Counted from the stretch's first letter, positions 47,848 through 57,585 are shown. The stretch: 64,000 bases of DNA from Pseudomonas sp. TTU2014-080ASC (GCF_001446935.1 NZ_LKKK01000001.1:1116001-1180000), one strand, 5' to 3'. Notes: a model not told the origin generated them from the letters alone. Translations and numbers: made by a program.

Positions 47848-48420
47848 ATGCTCGAAATACACTTTTCTTCGAACACGTCATGCAAAAGACAGAGTCATAA
47901 CAACCGGCAAAAAGGCATAAGCCTGCTGGAAGCAGTCGTGGCGATTTGTGTAATAGGCATCATATTGGCTGCTGCCGTGCCAGCGTTGGGCTCATGGAAC
48001 GCACAGCAGCGGATGAGAAGCCTGCATAGCGGCCTTCATCGTCAGATAAATCTCGCCCGCTACCACGCCATGGTTCAACAAAAACGAGTCACCTTATGCC
48101 CATTATCAGTGAGCGGCAGTTGTAAAAAAGACTGGAGTGAATCCATCAGCGTATTTATTGATACCAACGGAAACCGACATCTGGACTCAGATGAAGAACT
48201 GCTGAATACGATGTCGGTTCCGCAAAGTATAAAACTTCACTGGAGAGGTATGTCGCCTAATAATTCAATGCACTTTACCCCTCTAGGCATCACGTTGCTG
48301 AGTAACGGCACAATGAGCCTCTGTTCACTCAGACCCGACACACGAAACATGAGCCTAACTCTTAACCCTCAGGGCAGGGCAACACACTTTTCTCGCCCCG
48401 CTAACTGCCCGCCAAATTGA
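47848..48420 (+). CDS. fimT: Minor pilin FimT (GspH/FimT family)
   Basis: A 190-aa prepilin with the processing site KG/ISLLEAVVAI and a GspH-like C-terminal domain with four cysteines. The leader is 23 residues, much longer than usual (6-10), and no closer start codon is in frame. FimT homologues bind DNA during natural transformation in some gammaproteobacteria. The position between thiO and fimU is conserved. The substrate-facing role here is inferred from the family. Confidence 0.88.
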   Translation: MLEIHFSSNTSCKRQSHNNRQKGISLLEAVVAICVIGIILAAAVPALGSWNAQQRMRSLHSGLHRQINLARYHAMVQQKRVTLCPLSVSGSCKKDWSESISVFIDTNGNRHLDSDEELLNTMSVPQSIKLHWRGMSPNNSMHFTPLGITLLSNGTMSLCSLRPDTRNMSLTLNPQGRATHFSRPANCPPN

Positions 48421-48544
48421 CCATCGGCTCACAGCAGATACGACCACTCAGCAGTACGAAAGAACCAGATATCCTGATTCCACTTGTCCAACAATAAGCC
48501 CCCAGCAATGCTTAGTAGCAATCTGCCGGGACTGCGCATAAAAA

Positions 48545-49063
48545 ATGAAGCCTAAACAATCAGGATTTACCGTAATTGAGCTGTTGATCACCTTGGCATT
48601 GATGGCCATCTTGCTGGGTATTGCCGTGCCTGCGGTTCGCGACTTTATCGTCAAGCAACGGGTCAGCTCAGCCACCAACAGCTTGATGATGAGCTTGGTG
48701 TTTGCACGTAGCGAAGCCGTGAAACTCAATCGTGACATCCGGGTTATACCGGCAACGACTGCAGCTAACGGCTGGAACAACGGCTGGTGCTTGGGCCCCG
48801 TTACTATTGGCAATAATTGCAACCATGCGGATGTTATTCGCGTCTTCAGCGCCAACAATGACGTGCAAATATCCAGCAATACCGGCAGCAGCCCGAAGAT
48901 TGACTTCCGTCGCGATGGCACCGCTAACCATCCAACCGATACAGCACTGAAAATCACTGCTGATGGCCTCCCGGCAAACTCGGAGTCAGCCCGCTGCATT
49001 AGTGTCAGCTCACAAGGCCGTCCTGAAGTGCGACACATCTTGCCCGCAGCCAACTGCAATTAA
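48545..49063 (+). CDS. fimU: Minor pilin FimU
   Basis: A 172-aa GspH-type minor pilin. Leader MKPKQSG is cleaved before FTVIELLITLALMAILLGIA, with Glu5; the C-terminal domain has four cysteines forming the expected disulfides (WCLG...NNCN and ARCIS...AANCN). It is part of the tip/priming complex that starts pilus assembly. First gene of the fimU-pilVWX-pilY1-pilE operon; 13 bases separate it from pilV. Confidence 0.93.
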   Translation: MKPKQSGFTVIELLITLALMAILLGIAVPAVRDFIVKQRVSSATNSLMMSLVFARSEAVKLNRDIRVIPATTAANGWNNGWCLGPVTIGNNCNHADVIRVFSANNDVQISSNTGSSPKIDFRRDGTANHPTDTALKITADGLPANSESARCISVSSQGRPEVRHILPAANCN

Positions 49064-49076
49064 ACAGGACCTGAAT

Positions 49077-49664
49077 ATGTCGCTGATGCTTAACAGAGAA
49101 CAGGGAGCCTCATTGATTGAGGTAATGGTTGCTCTTTTGATCTTTACAGTAGGCTTGTTGGGTCTGGCAGCCATGCAGCTGACGTCCCTGCAAAGTGTGG
49201 CTGACAGCGGCCAGCGCTCTCAATCGGTGTGGCTCCTGCAGGACTTTGTTGAGCGTATGAGAGCCAACCCGGCTGGCACACCTGCACAGTACGCAGCTGC
49301 GGCCAACTGCGCCGCCTTGCCCAACCCGATGTGTGCGGACTACTTCAACCCAAACACCAATACCAAAGTCAACGGTAGCCAGTGCAGTGCGACTCAGATG
49401 GCGGCATTCGATGTCTGGGAAGCACGCTGTAGCTATACAGGCGTGGCCAACTTCAACCCTAACGATGCACGCTTCAATAGCCGGGACTACATCACCGTAC
49501 CCGCTCAAGGTGCGCTTATTGATACAACGGTTGTTGGTGGGGATCTTGTGCTGAGTATCAATTGGGCCAACCGCAGCGCCACAACGACTACCGATATAAA
49601 CAATAACAGAGTGCTAAGTGCCACCAGTGATGGCAGCACCAGCGATGTAAGGATCCTGCGATGA
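49077..49664 (+). CDS. pilV: Minor pilin PilV
   Basis: A 195-aa minor pilin with processing site QG/ASLIEVMVALLIFTVGLLGLA. The ATG at 49077 gives a normal leader. A GspI/PilV-like fold is expected, with cysteines at NCAALPNPMC and QCSA. It joins FimU, PilW and PilX in the priming complex. Its stop overlaps the pilW start (ATGA). Confidence 0.92.
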   Translation: MSLMLNREQGASLIEVMVALLIFTVGLLGLAAMQLTSLQSVADSGQRSQSVWLLQDFVERMRANPAGTPAQYAAAANCAALPNPMCADYFNPNTNTKVNGSQCSATQMAAFDVWEARCSYTGVANFNPNDARFNSRDYITVPAQGALIDTTVVGGDLVLSINWANRSATTTTDINNNRVLSATSDGSTSDVRILR

Positions 49665-50494
49665 AAAAGCCCAGCCTGGCGCCAAGTAAGCAGCGCGGTC
49701 TTTCCATAGTTGAACTGCTAGTAGCCACAGTCATCGGGCTGTTATTAATGACAGGCGTGCTTCAGGTTTTCTTTGCCTCCAAGCAGACCTACTCCAGCAA
49801 TGAAGCAGCATCACGGCTACAGGAAAACGGACGCTTCGCTTTGGAGTTTATTGCTCAGAATGTGCGTATGGCCGGTTATTTAGAGGCGGCCAACTTCAAG
49901 AAAAGCCCTCCGATGGCGATTGCTGGTTCAAATTGCGGTATTAGCGGCATGTGCAGCACCCAAGGAACCGGTAGCGGCTCCGACACACTGAGTGTGGGCT
50001 TACAGCCACGCCTGATGGACGGTGTACGCCGCGACTGCCGAGGCAACCCGCTAACAGGCGCAAATGCAAACACAGAAACAATTCTGAATCACTTTGAAGT
50101 CATTACTCCTGCTGCTGACCCAGCCAAGCCCAATGAAATCCCAACAGGATCATTGACCTGTAAGTCTTGGAATCTCAGCCAATCCGCTTGGGTAAACAAC
50201 GCCACCGCTTTAGCTCTGGTCGAAGGGATTGATGCATTGCAGGTGCAATACGGGATTGGTACGGGCACAACAGAGGATGGTGTCCGTCAGTATGTCTCAG
50301 CGGACCGCGTCACCAATTGGAATAACGTAGTCGCAGTACGCGTTGCAGTACTGGCCAACTCTGTAACACCTACATCTCCTCGCACACCTGTGCGCCCTTA
50401 TATCTTGTTAGATGCAGCCCCCTTTATCCCTCGGGATGATGGACGTGCACGACAAGTCTTCACCACAACTATCAATTTGCGTAACACGAATTAA
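49661..50494 (+). CDS. pilW: Minor pilin PilW
   Basis: A 277-aa GspJ-type minor pilin. Processing site RG/LSIVELLVATVIGLLLMTG with Glu5; the large C-terminal domain contains the ENGRFALEFIAQNVRMAGY stretch usual for PilW. It overlaps pilV by 4 bases and precedes pilX by 11. Confidence 0.93.
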   Translation: MKKPSLAPSKQRGLSIVELLVATVIGLLLMTGVLQVFFASKQTYSSNEAASRLQENGRFALEFIAQNVRMAGYLEAANFKKSPPMAIAGSNCGISGMCSTQGTGSGSDTLSVGLQPRLMDGVRRDCRGNPLTGANANTETILNHFEVITPAADPAKPNEIPTGSLTCKSWNLSQSAWVNNATALALVEGIDALQVQYGIGTGTTEDGVRQYVSADRVTNWNNVVAVRVAVLANSVTPTSPRTPVRPYILLDAAPFIPRDDGRARQVFTTTINLRNTN

Positions 50495-50505
50495 GGCTAG
50501 CCACT

Positions 50506-51060
50506 ATGACTTACTCAGCGCATAAGCAGCAGGCCGGGGCGACCTTAATTGTGGCCCTAGTGTTCTTGGTGGTTCTAACCATTGCGGGCATTACAGCGAT
50601 GCAGTTCTCTACCATGGAGGAACGCATGGCAAGCAACTCCCAATTCCGCAATGAAATGTTTCAGGCGAGCCAAAGCACCCTTGAGGCCAACTTTGCAGCA
50701 ATCAATGCCAATGCCGCTGGCAGGGCTCTCTTACTGCAAGCTTCTAATGCCGGTAGTTTCAGTAGCGGAAGTGGGAACTACCCACAACGACTGTCTAACG
50801 ATCAACTGGCGCAGCTCGGCCTCCCAACATCAGCAAGCCGTGCTGTAAATGCCCTTGAAGCTCCCATCAACCCTGGATTCAGTGTGCTGCGCAACACACA
50901 TCCAGGAGGCAAGTGTGAGAGCGTCGCACTTGATGCCTCTAGCCTGGAGAAGTTTGAGTGCGTTGGGTACGAACTTCACGTACGCGAAGAGTTGGCTAAC
51001 GGAGCTTACTCCGATCAGTCCTTGGGGCTGCGTTTTATGAATATCAAGTCAGGTAACTAG
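50506..51060 (+). CDS. pilX: Minor pilin PilX
   Basis: A 184-aa GspK-like minor pilin with N-terminus QAG/ATLIVALVFLVVLTIAG; as in other PilX proteins position 5 is not Glu, consistent with a tip position. A MEERMASNSQFRNEMFQASQ helix follows, as in the family. It anchors the tip complex that carries PilY1. Confidence 0.9.
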   Translation: MTYSAHKQQAGATLIVALVFLVVLTIAGITAMQFSTMEERMASNSQFRNEMFQASQSTLEANFAAINANAAGRALLLQASNAGSFSSGSGNYPQRLSNDQLAQLGLPTSASRAVNALEAPINPGFSVLRNTHPGGKCESVALDASSLEKFECVGYELHVREELANGAYSDQSLGLRFMNIKSGN

Positions 51061-51071
51061 GGGAGTCGAAC

Positions 51072-51398
51072 ATGAACAACCTCATTAAACAGCTCCTCGT
51101 GCTGAGCACTCTGTTTCTTCCCCCTCATGTCCAAGCTCAAGAACCTATTGAGGACAATAGTTTGATCTTGGAAAAAGCCAGCGTCACCATTCGCATGATG
51201 AACAACAACCCTTATGCCGAGTTACGCCTCTGTGAGGGTTGCCCACTACGGCTGCTGCCCTTCACTCGTGACGCGCAGATCTACCTCAAAGGTCAACGCC
51301 AAACCAAGCTCGTCCTGAGCGACGGTCAAGTTCTGCTTGGGACAGTTTTTGTGCAAAGCAAGCCGGTCGACTCGATCAGCGAAATCGTAGCCCTTTGA
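51072..51398 (+). CDS. Small secreted protein between pilX and pilY1 (possible PilY2)
   Basis: A 108-aa protein with a Sec signal peptide (cleavage near VQAQ, residue 23), a mature domain of about 85 residues with a CEGC pair that could form a short-loop disulfide, and no membrane helix after the signal. AGGGGAGTCGAAC precedes the ATG. P. aeruginosa has a small gene, pilY2, after pilY1; no such gene follows pilY1 here, so this may be a relocated PilY2. The assignment rests on size, secretion and operon only. Confidence 0.65.
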   Translation: MNNLIKQLLVLSTLFLPPHVQAQEPIEDNSLILEKASVTIRMMNNNPYAELRLCEGCPLRLLPFTRDAQIYLKGQRQTKLVLSDGQVLLGTVFVQSKPVDSISEIVAL

Positions 51399-51412
51399 CA
51401 GGAAGTACTTGC

Positions 51413-54400
51413 ATGAAAACTCGCTCATTTTTGATTATCGCCGCAAGTTTCTTGTACACCAGCCTTGGGCTGCAGAGTGCTCTGGGCGATGACACGGAAA
51501 TCTATGTCAGCCGACAGCTCCCAGAGGATCAGCAGGTACGCCCAAACCTCCTGTTCATCATCGACAACTCAGGCTCAATGGATGCAGCAGTAGCAGGCAC
51601 CACCTGCCCAACAGCCGATCGCAATATCCGTAATCGATGTGTCCGCAGCAACAATACATACCGCAAGACCCGTATGCAGGTGGTGAAAGACGTTACTAAC
51701 GAGTTGATTGACGAGCTTCAGCTCAGTAACGACGTTAATATTGGCCTCATGCACTTCGACTTCAGTAGCCGTGACAATGGCGGTATGGTCGCGATCCCTG
51801 TTGGGCGAGTCGGCAACGTCGCTACCTCGTTTAAGAGTGAACTGAACAGTTTGTATGCTGGTACCAATACGCCTCTGTCTGAAACCTATTACGAGGCGGC
51901 CATGTACATGAAGGGCTTGGCCCCAAAGTTTGGTAACAACACCGTGGCGGTCTATGAAGATGGCAATAGCTATCGATCCGTCAATAAACCCAGCGTGGCT
52001 GGCTCTAAAAACGGCAGTAATTACCTAAGCCCCATCCAATACTCCTGCCAAAAGAGCAACATCATCCTATTAACTGACGGAGCCCCTACACAGGACACCT
52101 CCGCAAACAGCGACATTAAAAAACTTGTCAGTGTGTCAGGAGCAGCTAATACCTTGCACCCTGGCAGCACTTGCGGCGACAGCAACGGCGAGTGCATGCC
52201 CCACCTCGCAGAGCATCTTGCCAATCAAGATATCAGTACAAGCCAACCCGGCAAGCAAACCGTCAATACATACACAATCGGCTTTGCGACCAACCAGACT
52301 CTTTTGCAAAACACTGCCACCGCAGGCAACGGGCGCTATTTCACCACCGATAACACATCGGGCCTTGTGGATGCACTCAAGTCCATTCTGGTTGAAATCC
52401 TTGCTGAGAACACCACCTTCGCCAACCCTAGTGTTGCCGTGAGCGCCTACAACAACTTGGGCTACCGCAACGATATGTATTACGCGCTGTTCCGCCCGGC
52501 TGAGGGCGCACGCTGGGTTGGCAACGTTAAGCGGTACAAACTAATCACTGACAAAAGCAATAACGCCGTTATTGTTGATAAGAATGGATTACCTGCTGTA
52601 GATGACAGCACAGGTTTCTTTAAGGACTCCGCTTCCAGCTACTGGTCTAACCTTGACGGTAAAGACGTCGGTAAAGGTGGTGTGGGTGGGGTACTGCCGG
52701 AGGCCAACAACCGTAATATCTACACATGGACCAAAGCCGACAGAAGCCCGACCGCCTCTGCGGGTGTAACGGGCAGCGCATCGATAACAGACTCAGCTAA
52801 CCTGCTGAGCACTGCCAACAGTGCACTTACAAACGCACTCATGGGCGTGGCCAGTGACACGGATAAAACAGCCGCTATCACGTGGGGACGCGGCCTGGAT
52901 CCAGCGACCAATCAGCACCGCAGGCAGGTGGCTGATGTACTTCACAACGAACCTCGTCTGGTCGCCTATGCCACAGATGAAGACCTGGAGCGTTTAGAAG
53001 CGATCAACGCAGGTGGCTCACAAGTAACACCTGAACAGCTATATATGTTCTTTGGAACCAACGAAGGCTTTATCCATGCAGTTGATCCCAAAACCGGCAT
53101 AGAGAAATTCGCCTTTATTCCCAAAGAACTTCTGCCGAACTTGAGTGCTTATCACAAAAACGCCAAGGGGAGCGATGCTAAGCGATACGGCATGGATGGC
53201 CAGTTCAACCTGTGGACTGAATACGGCCCTGTCAATACCAACACCAAAAGTCGCGCACTCACTAAAAGCATCCTCTATGCAGGAATGCGCCGTGGTGGCC
53301 GCAACTACTATGCGCTGGACGTTCTGAACATTAATGCACCTGCTCTTAAGTGGGTCATTAAGGGAGGTACAACCCCTGGGTATGAAAAACTGGGGCAGAC
53401 TTGGTCTACGCCAAAACTAGCGAATGTGAAAGTCAACGGCACAACGACCAAAGTCCTCATCTTTACTGGTGGCTACGACCCTCAGCAGGACATCGACAGC
53501 CCGAACACCCCTCTTGCAAGAGATACCTACGGCAACAGCCTGTACATTGTTAATGCTGAGACAGGTCAGTTGATCTGGCGAGCAGGCCACAACACTGAGG
53601 CGGGAGCGAACCTCCAACTGGAAACACTCACGCATAGCATGCCTGCCGACCCTTTGGTGATCGATATCGACAGCGATGGCCTAACCGACATCATCTACGC
53701 AGTTGACAGTCGTGCGCAGATTTTCCGTTTCGATATCAATAACGCTAACTCTGGCGTGAGCAATCTGGCCACTGGGGGGCGGATCGCCAACCTCGGCGGT
53801 AGTGATGCCCTCAATAACCGCCGTTTCTTTAACTCGCCGGACGTAGCGTTAGTACGTGACCGGGGAGAAGACCCGTACCTGGCAATCTCCATCGGTTCAG
53901 GCTATCGCGCGCACCCACTTAACGAAGACACCATCGACCGTTTCTATGTACTGAAGGATAAAAACGTCTACACCAAACCTGCACAGTACACATCTATCAC
54001 AGAAAACGACTTGGTCGATGCGTCCAGCGTTAACTTAACCGACGCCGAGGCAGCGCGGGTTCTTGCAGAGATTGCAACTAAGGAAGCCCAGATCACAACG
54101 CTTAACAATAACGTTAACGATGCCAGAGATAGGTTTGCTGAGTTCAAGGACAGCTCAGGCTTTACTGACAAATACAATGCGATGCTCCAAGCCAACACCA
54201 ATGCCAATGATCGCCAAGCGGCCATGGATCTGATATTGGCGGAGAATCCATTTGTTACAGCACACGCTCCAGAATCCAGCCAGCAAAGCCAGCTACAGGA
54301 CGGACTGCTGTCCGCCCAGACTGCCTTGGCAGCGCTAAAACAGGCAACCGATGCCGCCGTCGACGACAAGGAGACACTCACTAACCAGACTAATCAGCTG

Positions 54401-55579
54401 GCTTCCATCTACGAGAGCATAGTTAACCTGCAAGACAGGCTGAGTCAGAGTTATCAAAGTGTGCTGAACGCTGAGGCGGCTCTCACCGAAGCAAGAGCAA
54501 CAGGGGCGGATGATGATACTCAGCGAGCACTCACTGAAGGGCTTGAAAGCGCCAGAGAGGCCTACCAGACCAGTTCTGACGCAATCTCTCGCTTGCAACT
54601 GAATGAAGGCAATGTAGATCCCTCTATCAACCTGCAAAGCTTATTGAGCAACATCAACCAGTCACTATCGAATAATGATCTGGCAGCCATGCAGGTTGCT
54701 CTCGACTCATTAACTAGCCTAAGTGGCAGCGACGGCTCTCTCAGCCGTACAGTAGATGATCTGCTGGGCCGTGACGAGGTCGCCAAAGCCGCTGTGTTGA
54801 CGCAAGCAGCTGAGAACGACGCAAATAACGTCAGCGTACTGAACGGACTTGAAGCTCAGCGCCTGGCCTTTGCAGGAGAAGCCTCCGCGGCACAAGCAGA
54901 AGCGAATGCTATTGCCAATCAGCCTTACGGTGGCTCGACACTCCTGACAGCTGCACAACTGCAGGCCGCCAAGCAAATCTACGGTGAAGACATCACCCTT
55001 TTCGAGGCCTATCAGTACCTCATCGACACAGCCCAAGCCAACACGCTGGACCCATCTAATGGCCTGCCAGCATTGAGAGCAGCCATTAACAGCCTCTATG
55101 CACAGCTGACGCCAGGTAACAGTTATGTGCCGAACCATGAGCGTCTGAAGCAGAGCTCTGGTTGGTTCTTGCGCCTACCAAAAGGTGAAAAGGTTCTCTC
55201 ATCCCCACTCATCTTCCGTGGCGCAGTATTCTTCAGTACATTCAGCCCCCGCGGAGAAACCGTTACCACCTGCGGTCCGGACGTCGGACGCGGTCGCAGC
55301 TATGTACTCAACCTGACAGACGCCAGCGGTATTCTGACCCAAAGCGGCACATTGATCCGCAGCTACGCACTGGTTCGTTCGGGCATCCCACCGTCGCCAG
55401 CCGTAGTTTTCCGCGACAATGCCCCGCCAGCTGTAATCGTGGGCACAGAGATTCTGGGTGATAAACCGAAGTGCACAGGCGAAAACTGCCCGACAAACCA
55501 ATTGGAGTGCACGGGCCCTGTAGGCTATTGCGATAAAACCATGAAGAACGTGAATAAAACTTACTGGAGAGAAAACTAA
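51413..55579 (+). CDS. pilY1: Pilus tip adhesin PilY1 with long helical insertion
   Basis: A 1388-aa secreted protein with a signal peptide of about 24 residues. Residues about 45-340 form a von Willebrand A-like domain with a complete MIDAS (D51, S53, S55; then TPLSET and LTDGAP). The C-terminal part is the PilY1 beta-propeller, with calcium loop DIDSDGLTD at 751-759. P. aeruginosa PilY1 is 1161 aa; the excess is a coiled-coil-rich block at about 870-1230, after GYRAHPLNEDTIDRFY and before the propeller resumes at SGWFLRLPKGEKVL. The RGD of P. aeruginosa is not seen (RGE occurs at the RDRGEDPY stretch). The ATG at 51413 gives the signal peptide. Stop overlaps pilE. Confidence 0.92.
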   Translation: MKTRSFLIIAASFLYTSLGLQSALGDDTEIYVSRQLPEDQQVRPNLLFIIDNSGSMDAAVAGTTCPTADRNIRNRCVRSNNTYRKTRMQVVKDVTNELIDELQLSNDVNIGLMHFDFSSRDNGGMVAIPVGRVGNVATSFKSELNSLYAGTNTPLSETYYEAAMYMKGLAPKFGNNTVAVYEDGNSYRSVNKPSVAGSKNGSNYLSPIQYSCQKSNIILLTDGAPTQDTSANSDIKKLVSVSGAANTLHPGSTCGDSNGECMPHLAEHLANQDISTSQPGKQTVNTYTIGFATNQTLLQNTATAGNGRYFTTDNTSGLVDALKSILVEILAENTTFANPSVAVSAYNNLGYRNDMYYALFRPAEGARWVGNVKRYKLITDKSNNAVIVDKNGLPAVDDSTGFFKDSASSYWSNLDGKDVGKGGVGGVLPEANNRNIYTWTKADRSPTASAGVTGSASITDSANLLSTANSALTNALMGVASDTDKTAAITWGRGLDPATNQHRRQVADVLHNEPRLVAYATDEDLERLEAINAGGSQVTPEQLYMFFGTNEGFIHAVDPKTGIEKFAFIPKELLPNLSAYHKNAKGSDAKRYGMDGQFNLWTEYGPVNTNTKSRALTKSILYAGMRRGGRNYYALDVLNINAPALKWVIKGGTTPGYEKLGQTWSTPKLANVKVNGTTTKVLIFTGGYDPQQDIDSPNTPLARDTYGNSLYIVNAETGQLIWRAGHNTEAGANLQLETLTHSMPADPLVIDIDSDGLTDIIYAVDSRAQIFRFDINNANSGVSNLATGGRIANLGGSDALNNRRFFNSPDVALVRDRGEDPYLAISIGSGYRAHPLNEDTIDRFYVLKDKNVYTKPAQYTSITENDLVDASSVNLTDAEAARVLAEIATKEAQITTLNNNVNDARDRFAEFKDSSGFTDKYNAMLQANTNANDRQAAMDLILAENPFVTAHAPESSQQSQLQDGLLSAQTALAALKQATDAAVDDKETLTNQTNQLASIYESIVNLQDRLSQSYQSVLNAEAALTEARATGADDDTQRALTEGLESAREAYQTSSDAISRLQLNEGNVDPSINLQSLLSNINQSLSNNDLAAMQVALDSLTSLSGSDGSLSRTVDDLLGRDEVAKAAVLTQAAENDANNVSVLNGLEAQRLAFAGEASAAQAEANAIANQPYGGSTLLTAAQLQAAKQIYGEDITLFEAYQYLIDTAQANTLDPSNGLPALRAAINSLYAQLTPGNSYVPNHERLKQSSGWFLRLPKGEKVLSSPLIFRGAVFFSTFSPRGETVTTCGPDVGRGRSYVLNLTDASGILTQSGTLIRSYALVRSGIPPSPAVVFRDNAPPAVIVGTEILGDKPKCTGENCPTNQLECTGPVGYCDKTMKNVNKTYWREN

Positions 55580-56025
55580 TGCGCCGTCAGCAGGGCTTTA
55601 CCCTGATTGAGTTGATGATCGTTATCGTAATCATCGGAATAGTGGCTGCCATTGCGTATCCTAACTACCAGCAGTTTCTTCTCAAGTCAGGACGCTCGGA
55701 TGGCCACGCAAAGCTTACGCAGGTGATGCAGGCTCAAGAGCGGTATTACTCGCAAAATCAAACCTACACAACGAACCTTGGGGCAGCTCCTAATGGATTG
55801 GCGTTCCCTGGCATCGCAGCTAACGCTGCGGTACCAAGTGATGAGGGCCGCTACAACATTACTGCACAAGCCTGTGGCGCAGGTATTGCACTCGCCCGCT
55901 GCGTTGCATTGACCGCTACGGCAGCTGGCCCCCAGACTGCTGATGCCGAATGTGGGAACCTCACCCTCAATAGCCAAGGCATCAAGGGCAGAAGCGGTAC
56001 AGCAGCCCTTACAGCCTGCTGGTAA
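55579..56025 (+). CDS. pilE: Minor pilin PilE
   Basis: A 148-aa minor pilin. Leader MRRQQG, then [20 protein letters not shown] with Glu5, and a globular domain with a C-terminal disulfide pair (AECGN...LTACW) and the ERYYSQNQTYTTNLG motif. It shares one base with the pilY1 stop (TAATG). PilE links the PilY1/minor-pilin tip to the main shaft. It is a full-length pilin, in contrast to the short one at 28080-28265. Confidence 0.94.
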   Translation: MRRQQGFTLIELMIVIVIIGIVAAIAYPNYQQFLLKSGRSDGHAKLTQVMQAQERYYSQNQTYTTNLGAAPNGLAFPGIAANAAVPSDEGRYNITAQACGAGIALARCVALTATAAGPQTADAECGNLTLNSQGIKGRSGTAALTACW

Positions 56026-56039
56026 GCTGCCAGAAACTA

Positions 56040-56072
56040 AAAAGCCCCGGTACTGCAAATACCGGGGCTTTT
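56040..56072. terminator. Bidirectional terminator between pilE and ispH
   Basis: AAAAGCCCCGGTA / TACCGGGGCTTTT, a perfect 13-bp stem with a 7-base loop, 14 bases after the pilE stop and 14 before the ispH stop. It ends both convergent operons. Confidence 0.95.
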
Positions 56073-56086
56073 TGCTTTAGGAAACC

Positions 56087-57031
56087 TTAGAGCTGCTTCA
56101 CCCTCAACTCTTTCGGCATCGAGAAGGTAATATTCTCAGGTCGCCCTGCCAGCTCTTCGGCGTTACTGGCGCCCCAGCTTACTAGCTGCTGGATAACCCC
56201 TTGAACCAACACCTCGGGCGCGGACGCTCCTGCTGTGATACCTACGTTGGCCGCTGAGGCGAACCAACTCTGATCCATGTCTTCAGCGCCATCAATCAGA
56301 TACGCCGGGGTGCCCATGCGCTCAGCCAGCTCGCGCAGGCGGTTGGAGTTAGAGCTGTTAGGGCTACCAACGACCAAGAGCACATCGCATTCAGAAGCCA
56401 GTTGCTTGACCGCATCCTGACGATTTTGTGTCGCATAGCAGATGTCGTCCTTACGCGGGCCGCCAATGGCCGGGAAGCGGGCACGCAGCGCGTCGATTAC
56501 CTTGCTGGTGTCGTCCATAGACAACGTCGTTTGCGTGACGAAAGCCAGTTGCTCAGGGTTATTCACCTGCAACTCTGCTACATCTTGTTCATCTTCAACC
56601 AAGTAGATCGCGCCGCCATTGGAGGCGTCGTACTGCCCCATGGTGCCTTCCACTTCAGGGTGTCCTTCATGGCCGATCAGGATGCATTCGCGCCCTTCCC
56701 GGCTGTAGCGCACCACTTCCATATGCACCTTAGTCACCAGTGGGCAGGTTGCATCAAACACCTTCAAACCACGGCGGTCCGCTTCATCGCGCACGGCCTT
56801 GGAAACACCGTGAGCGCTGAAAATCACAATGACGTCGTCGGGCACCTGATCCAGTTCTTCGACAAACACCGCTCCGCGGGCACGCAGGTCCTCGACCACA
56901 AACTTGTTGTGCACCACTTCGTGACGCACGTAGATGGGCGGGCCAAACACTTCGAGGGCGCGGTTTACGATTTCAATCGCACGGTCAACACCGGCGCAGA
57001 AGCCACGGGGATTGGCGAGTTTGATTTGCAT
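56087..57031 (-). CDS. ispH: 4-hydroxy-3-methylbut-2-enyl diphosphate reductase
   Basis: A 314-aa iron-sulfur enzyme for the last step of the MEP isoprenoid pathway (HMBPP to IPP and DMAPP). Cluster ligands C12, C96 and C198 and the catalytic HGVS (His74) region are intact, as is NSSNSNRL. Last gene of the leftward murJ-ribF-ileS-lspA-fkpB-ispH block, though 116 bases and a hairpin (57118-57138) separate it from fkpB. Confidence 0.96.
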   Translation of the reverse strand: MQIKLANPRGFCAGVDRAIEIVNRALEVFGPPIYVRHEVVHNKFVVEDLRARGAVFVEELDQVPDDVIVIFSAHGVSKAVRDEADRRGLKVFDATCPLVTKVHMEVVRYSREGRECILIGHEGHPEVEGTMGQYDASNGGAIYLVEDEQDVAELQVNNPEQLAFVTQTTLSMDDTSKVIDALRARFPAIGGPRKDDICYATQNRQDAVKQLASECDVLLVVGSPNSSNSNRLRELAERMGTPAYLIDGAEDMDQSWFASAANVGITAGASAPEVLVQGVIQQLVSWGASNAEELAGRPENITFSMPKELRVKQL

Positions 57032-57147
57032 GGCGCGCTCTCAGGCTGGTCGCATTCGGTAGGTAATGACTCGGCAGCAGTGTTTCTGTGCTTTATCTGC
57101 CCTGTGAGTCAGGGCGAGGCTGCCGGATCGCGGCAGCCTGTTCTGTT

Positions 57148-57585
57148 TCAGACCGCTTTAACGTCGATGATTTCCACATCGAAGCTCAGCGCTTTACCGG
57201 CCAGCGGATGGTTGAAATCCACCACAACGGTTTCGTCAGTGAACGACTTCACCACACCCGGCAACTCAGTATTGGCAGCATCATTGAAAATCACCAGCAG
57301 GCCTTCGGAAAGGTCCATGCCTTCGAACTGATTACGCGGGATGACCTGTACGTTCTGCGGATTGCCCTGACCAAAGCCTTGCTCCGGACTGATGGCAATG
57401 CTGCGCTTATCACCGGCTTTCAGGCCAAACATAGCCTGCTCGAAACCGGGCAGCAGGTTGCCGTCCCCCACTTTAAACGTCGCGGGGTTCTTGTCGAAGG
57501 TGCTGTCCACCACATCGCCGCTCTCAAGCTTGAGGGCGAAATGCAGGGTCACTTCCCGATCCGGGCCAATGAGTAATTCAGTCAT
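57148..57585 (-). CDS. fkpB: FKBP-type peptidyl-prolyl isomerase (SlpA)
   Basis: A 145-aa SlyD-like FKBP isomerase without the His-rich metal tail of SlyD. It has the FKBP core (VTLHFALKLESGDVVDST, LLPGFEQAMFGLKAGDK) with the inserted-flap domain after it, and NHPLAGKALSFDV. It helps protein folding in the cytosol. The start overlaps the lspA stop by 4 bases. Confidence 0.93.
   Translation of the reverse strand: MTELLIGPDREVTLHFALKLESGDVVDSTFDKNPATFKVGDGNLLPGFEQAMFGLKAGDKRSIAISPEQGFGQGNPQNVQVIPRNQFEGMDLSEGLLVIFNDAANTELPGVVKSFTDETVVVDFNHPLAGKALSFDVEIIDVKAV

Noticed and set aside
53848..53880. RGD integrin-binding motif in PilY1
   Set aside because: The candidate stretch reads RDRGEDP, RGE rather than RGD, so no integrin-binding claim is made.
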